Positions 61,325 to 64,000 of a stretch of DNA of 64,000 nt are shown here, piece by piece. The position numbers were made by a program, and so were the translations under genes. The notes under the pieces are model-generated. The model did no database searches, was not told the DNA's origin, and saw nothing but the letters and a program-made list of their open reading frames with translations. Location of the stretch: positions 16,485,963 through 16,549,962 of the forward strand of contig NC_063057.1 of NCBI RefSeq assembly GCF_018812025.1, in the 5' to 3' direction. Position 1 is the first letter of the stretch, and the number at the start of each line of letters is the position of its first letter. The DNA is from Megalobrama amblycephala. Its lineage: Eukaryota > Chordata > Actinopteri > Cypriniformes > Xenocyprididae.

Positions 61325-62989
61325 TTAAAGGGTTAGTTCACACAAAAATGAAAATAATGTAATTTATTACTCACCCTCATGCCATTTCACACCCGTAAGA
61401 CCTTTGTTCATCTTCGGAACACAAATTAAGAATTAAGATATTTTTGTTGAAATCCGATGGCTCAGTGAGGCCTGTATAGCCAGCAATGACATTTCCTCTC
61501 TCAAGATCCATAAAGGTACTAAAAACATATTTAAATCAGTTCTTGTGAGTACAGTGGTTCAATATTAATATTATAAAGCGACAAGAATATTTTTGGTGAA
61601 GCTTCAGAGTGTTATGAATCAGCGTGTCGAAACATGATTCGGATCGCGTGTCAAACCACCAAACTGCTGAAATCACGTGACTTTGGTGCTCCGAATCGCT
61701 GATTAGACACAAAAGATTTATAACGCTCCGAAGCTTCATGAAGAAGTGTTTTGAAATCGGCCATCACTATATAAGTCGTTATTTAGTTTTTTTGGCGCAC
61801 CAAAAATATTTTCATCGCTTTATAATATTAATATTGAACCACTGTACTCACATGAACTGATTTAAATATGTTTTTAGTACATTAATGGATCTTGAGAGAG
61901 GAAATGTCATTGCTGGCTATGCAGGATTTCAACAAAAATATCTTAAAGGTGCCCTAGAACTTCTTTTTAAAAGATGTAATATAAGTCTAAGGTGTCCCCT
62001 GAATGTGTCTGTGAAGTTTCAGCTCAAAATACCCCATAGATTTTTTTTAATTCATTTTTTTAACTGCCTATTTTGGGGCATCATTAACTATGCACCGATA
62101 TATAGGTTGCGGCCCCTTTAATCCTCATGCTCCCCTTCCCCCGGAGCTCGCGCTTGCCTTGAACAGCATAAACACAGTTTACACAGCTAATATAACCCTC
62201 AAAATGGATCTTTACAAGATGTTCATCATGCATGCTGCATGCATACATCGGATCATGTGAGTATTGTATTTATTTGGATGTATTACATTTGATTCTGAAT
62301 GAGTTTGAGGCTATGCTGCGTGGCTAAAGCTGACATTACACACTGTTGGAGAGATTTATAAAGAATGAAGTTGTGTTTATGTATTATATAGACCGCAAGT
62401 GTTTAAAAATGAAAATAGCGACAGCTCTCTTGTCTCCGTGAATACAGTAATAAACGATGGTAACTTTAACCACATTTAACAGTACATTAGCAACATGCTA
62501 ACGAAACATTTAGATAGACAACTTACAAATATCACTAAAAATATCATGTTATCATGGATCATGTCAGTTATTATTGCTCCATCTGCCATTTTTCGCTATT
62601 GTTCTTGCTTGCTTACCTAGTCTGATGATTCAGCTGTGCACATCCAGACGTTCTGCCCTTGTCTAATGGCTTGATCATGGGCTGGCATATGCAAATATTG
62701 GGGGCGTTCCTCCTGACTGTTACATAACAGTCGGTGTTATGTTGAGATTCGCCTGTTCTTCGGAGGTCTTTTAAACAAATTAGATTTATATAAGAAGGAG
62801 GAAACAATGGAGTTTGAAACTCAGTGTATATCTTTTCTATGTACTGAACTCTTGTTACTCAACTATGCCAAGATAAATTCAATATTTAATTCTAGGGCAC
62901 CTTTAATTTGTGTTCCGAAGATGAATGAAGGTCTTACGGGTGTGTAATAAATAACATTATTTTCATTTTTGGGAGAACTAACCCTTTAA
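61325..62989. mobile_element. TTAA-flanked foldback transposon, host of a nested insertion
   Basis: TTAA (61325-61328) plus AGGGTTAGTTCAC at the left. GAGAACTAACCCT plus TTAA (62986-62989) at the right. The arms pair over several hundred bases (for example TATTAATATTATAAAGCG against CGCTTTATAATATTAATA). The right arm is split at 61943-62906 by a younger element. The fragment at window position 1-130 is a relative. Confidence 0.85.
61943..62906. mobile_element. TTAA-flanked transposon nested in the foldback element
   Basis: TTAA (61943-61946) plus AGGTGCCCTAGAA at the left. TTCTAGGGCACCT plus TTAA (62903-62906) at the right. The host arm reads across the insertion (CAACAAAAATATC before it and TTTGTGTTCCGAAG after it), which dates this insertion as later. 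No transposase is visible in about 956 bp. Confidence 0.85.
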
Positions 62990-63890
62990 TGCCTGTACGA
63001 GTACGACTGGGTGGATGTTGCATTATATGCAGTTCCAAGATGCGAAAAGGTTGCAGTGACCAAAGCGTAACTGACAGACACACTAGGAACAATAAAGTTC
63101 CTTCTATTTAAAGTAATATGCCAATAAAGACCCATTCATATTAAGGAAAATAACTATAAAGATAAAGTTTTGAAAATTGTTCTAAATCTAAAAGAATAGC
63201 AGAGTCCACTCCACACCACAACTATAATGATGACACAAAACGATATTGTCAGAATCACTTTCTAGCTGATGAATGATATAAATAGCCAATCAAAATCCAT
63301 CCTGCTTTAAGGCGACATAACTTCGGCTCATAATAAACCGAATATAACTGCACATTGCTGTGGACACTAATATAGTTATCTTTCTTGGCGTGAACGGGCC
63401 TCAAAAGAGTTTGAGCGTGTTGAACACACTGAAAAAAAGAGGGCCGCAGAAGAGTGTAAAAACGTATTGGGTTTGGATCAGCAGCGGTTGCTAGCAGCAT
63501 GCAGGCAGATTATACCGGATCAATGTGCACATGTTTAATGCATCAAGCCTTGTCTACCCAGGGGGCAAAACAATGAAATGACACTGAACTTGTAATGGTA
63601 CAATGCAAAAATAGAGTCAAAGCTACATGGGTGAGCAGAGAGGGGAGGAAGGAACAAAAAAGGAAACTGAACCTTGCACAGAGGAAGTTCGACCATACCC
63701 TGTCTCGCTGGCCCCGGCTCTGAACAATACTTGTCTACTGAGAAACAATAGCGGGGTAGGGTCTACTGGACACAGCGTCCAACCAAGTTGCCCAGTGTAG
63801 CTTTTTACAGTTCTCAATGAGATTTTTATCCCCAACACTTTTTTTTTTAATGGATATATTTTTTAAGAGTGACACTTAGACTATGGGAGC
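62990..63890. other. Intergenic stretch, nothing recognised
   Basis: No exon or clear transposon boundary is seen. Confidence 0.4.
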
Positions 63891-64000
63891 AGGGATGGGC
63901 AGTATTTATGATACATGTATATTGTACATGTACAATAGTATTTTGTAATTTGTATTTGATAGGGTTGATGAAAATGGTTTTGTATTTTGTATCAAAATAC
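63891..64000. mobile_element. Left end of a hAT-like element, cut by the window edge
   Basis: CAGGGATGGGCAGTATTTAT followed by repeated GTATTTTGTA-type words is the usual start of a fish hAT-type element. The rest lies outside the window. Confidence 0.45.

Overview
The window is vertebrate nuclear DNA from a ray-finned fish, most likely a cyprinid (carp/zebrafish relatives). It has spliced genes with GT-AG introns, long AT-rich introns, many dinucleotide and tetranucleotide microsatellites, and a dense load of non-autonomous DNA transposons with TTAA or 8-bp target duplications. The species call is an inference from gene content and repeat style. There is no bacterial or phage DNA, no CRISPR array, and no intact viral or transposase gene that I can recognise.

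Three genes can be read. (1) hilpda, minus strand, 9375-9584 coding: a 69-residue hypoxia-inducible lipid-droplet protein with a TATA box at 9939-9947 and a noncoding first exon. (2) impdh1, plus strand, about 14.07-32.87 kb: IMP dehydrogenase 1, the rate-limiting enzyme of guanine nucleotide synthesis. Its exons join in frame to a 514-residue canonical protein, and an upstream exon (14106-14269) adds a 55-residue N-terminal extension like that of the mammalian long/retinal isoforms. (3) prrt4, minus strand, about 56.3-32.9 kb: a proline-rich transmembrane protein. Three coding exons give 1023 residues: signal peptide, Ser/Thr/Pro-rich ectodomain, seven predicted membrane segments and a long cytoplasmic tail. 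The order hilpda-impdh1-prrt4 matches the neighbourhood on human 7q32, which supports the orthology calls. impdh1 and prrt4 converge, and their polyadenylation signals lie about 85-100 bp apart.

The most interesting observation is in impdh1. Only 73 bp after the exon that encodes the canonical start lies a second exon-like segment (19479-19553) with its own acceptor and donor. It encodes a diverged copy of the same peptide (DGLTAEELCSMGDGMTY against [17 protein letters not shown], 11 of 17 identical). All splicing combinations keep the reading frame, so this looks like a tandem exon duplication that could give unrecognised IMPDH1 isoforms.

Layout: 1-8.7 kb is intergenic, with a transposon end at the left edge, a local AT-rich duplication, and a possible first exon of an unidentified minus-strand gene near 3.45-3.6 kb. 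8.7-9.95 kb is hilpda. 10.3-10.9 kb is a minisatellite-type element bounded by inverted repeats. 14-32.9 kb is impdh1 with transposons in its introns. 32.9-56.3 kb is prrt4; its introns carry a tetranucleotide satellite (43.7-44.4 kb) and a hAT-like element with a perfect 8-bp duplication (46.8-47.9 kb). 56.4-64 kb is intergenic and full of foldback elements, including a nested pair at 61.3-63.0 kb.
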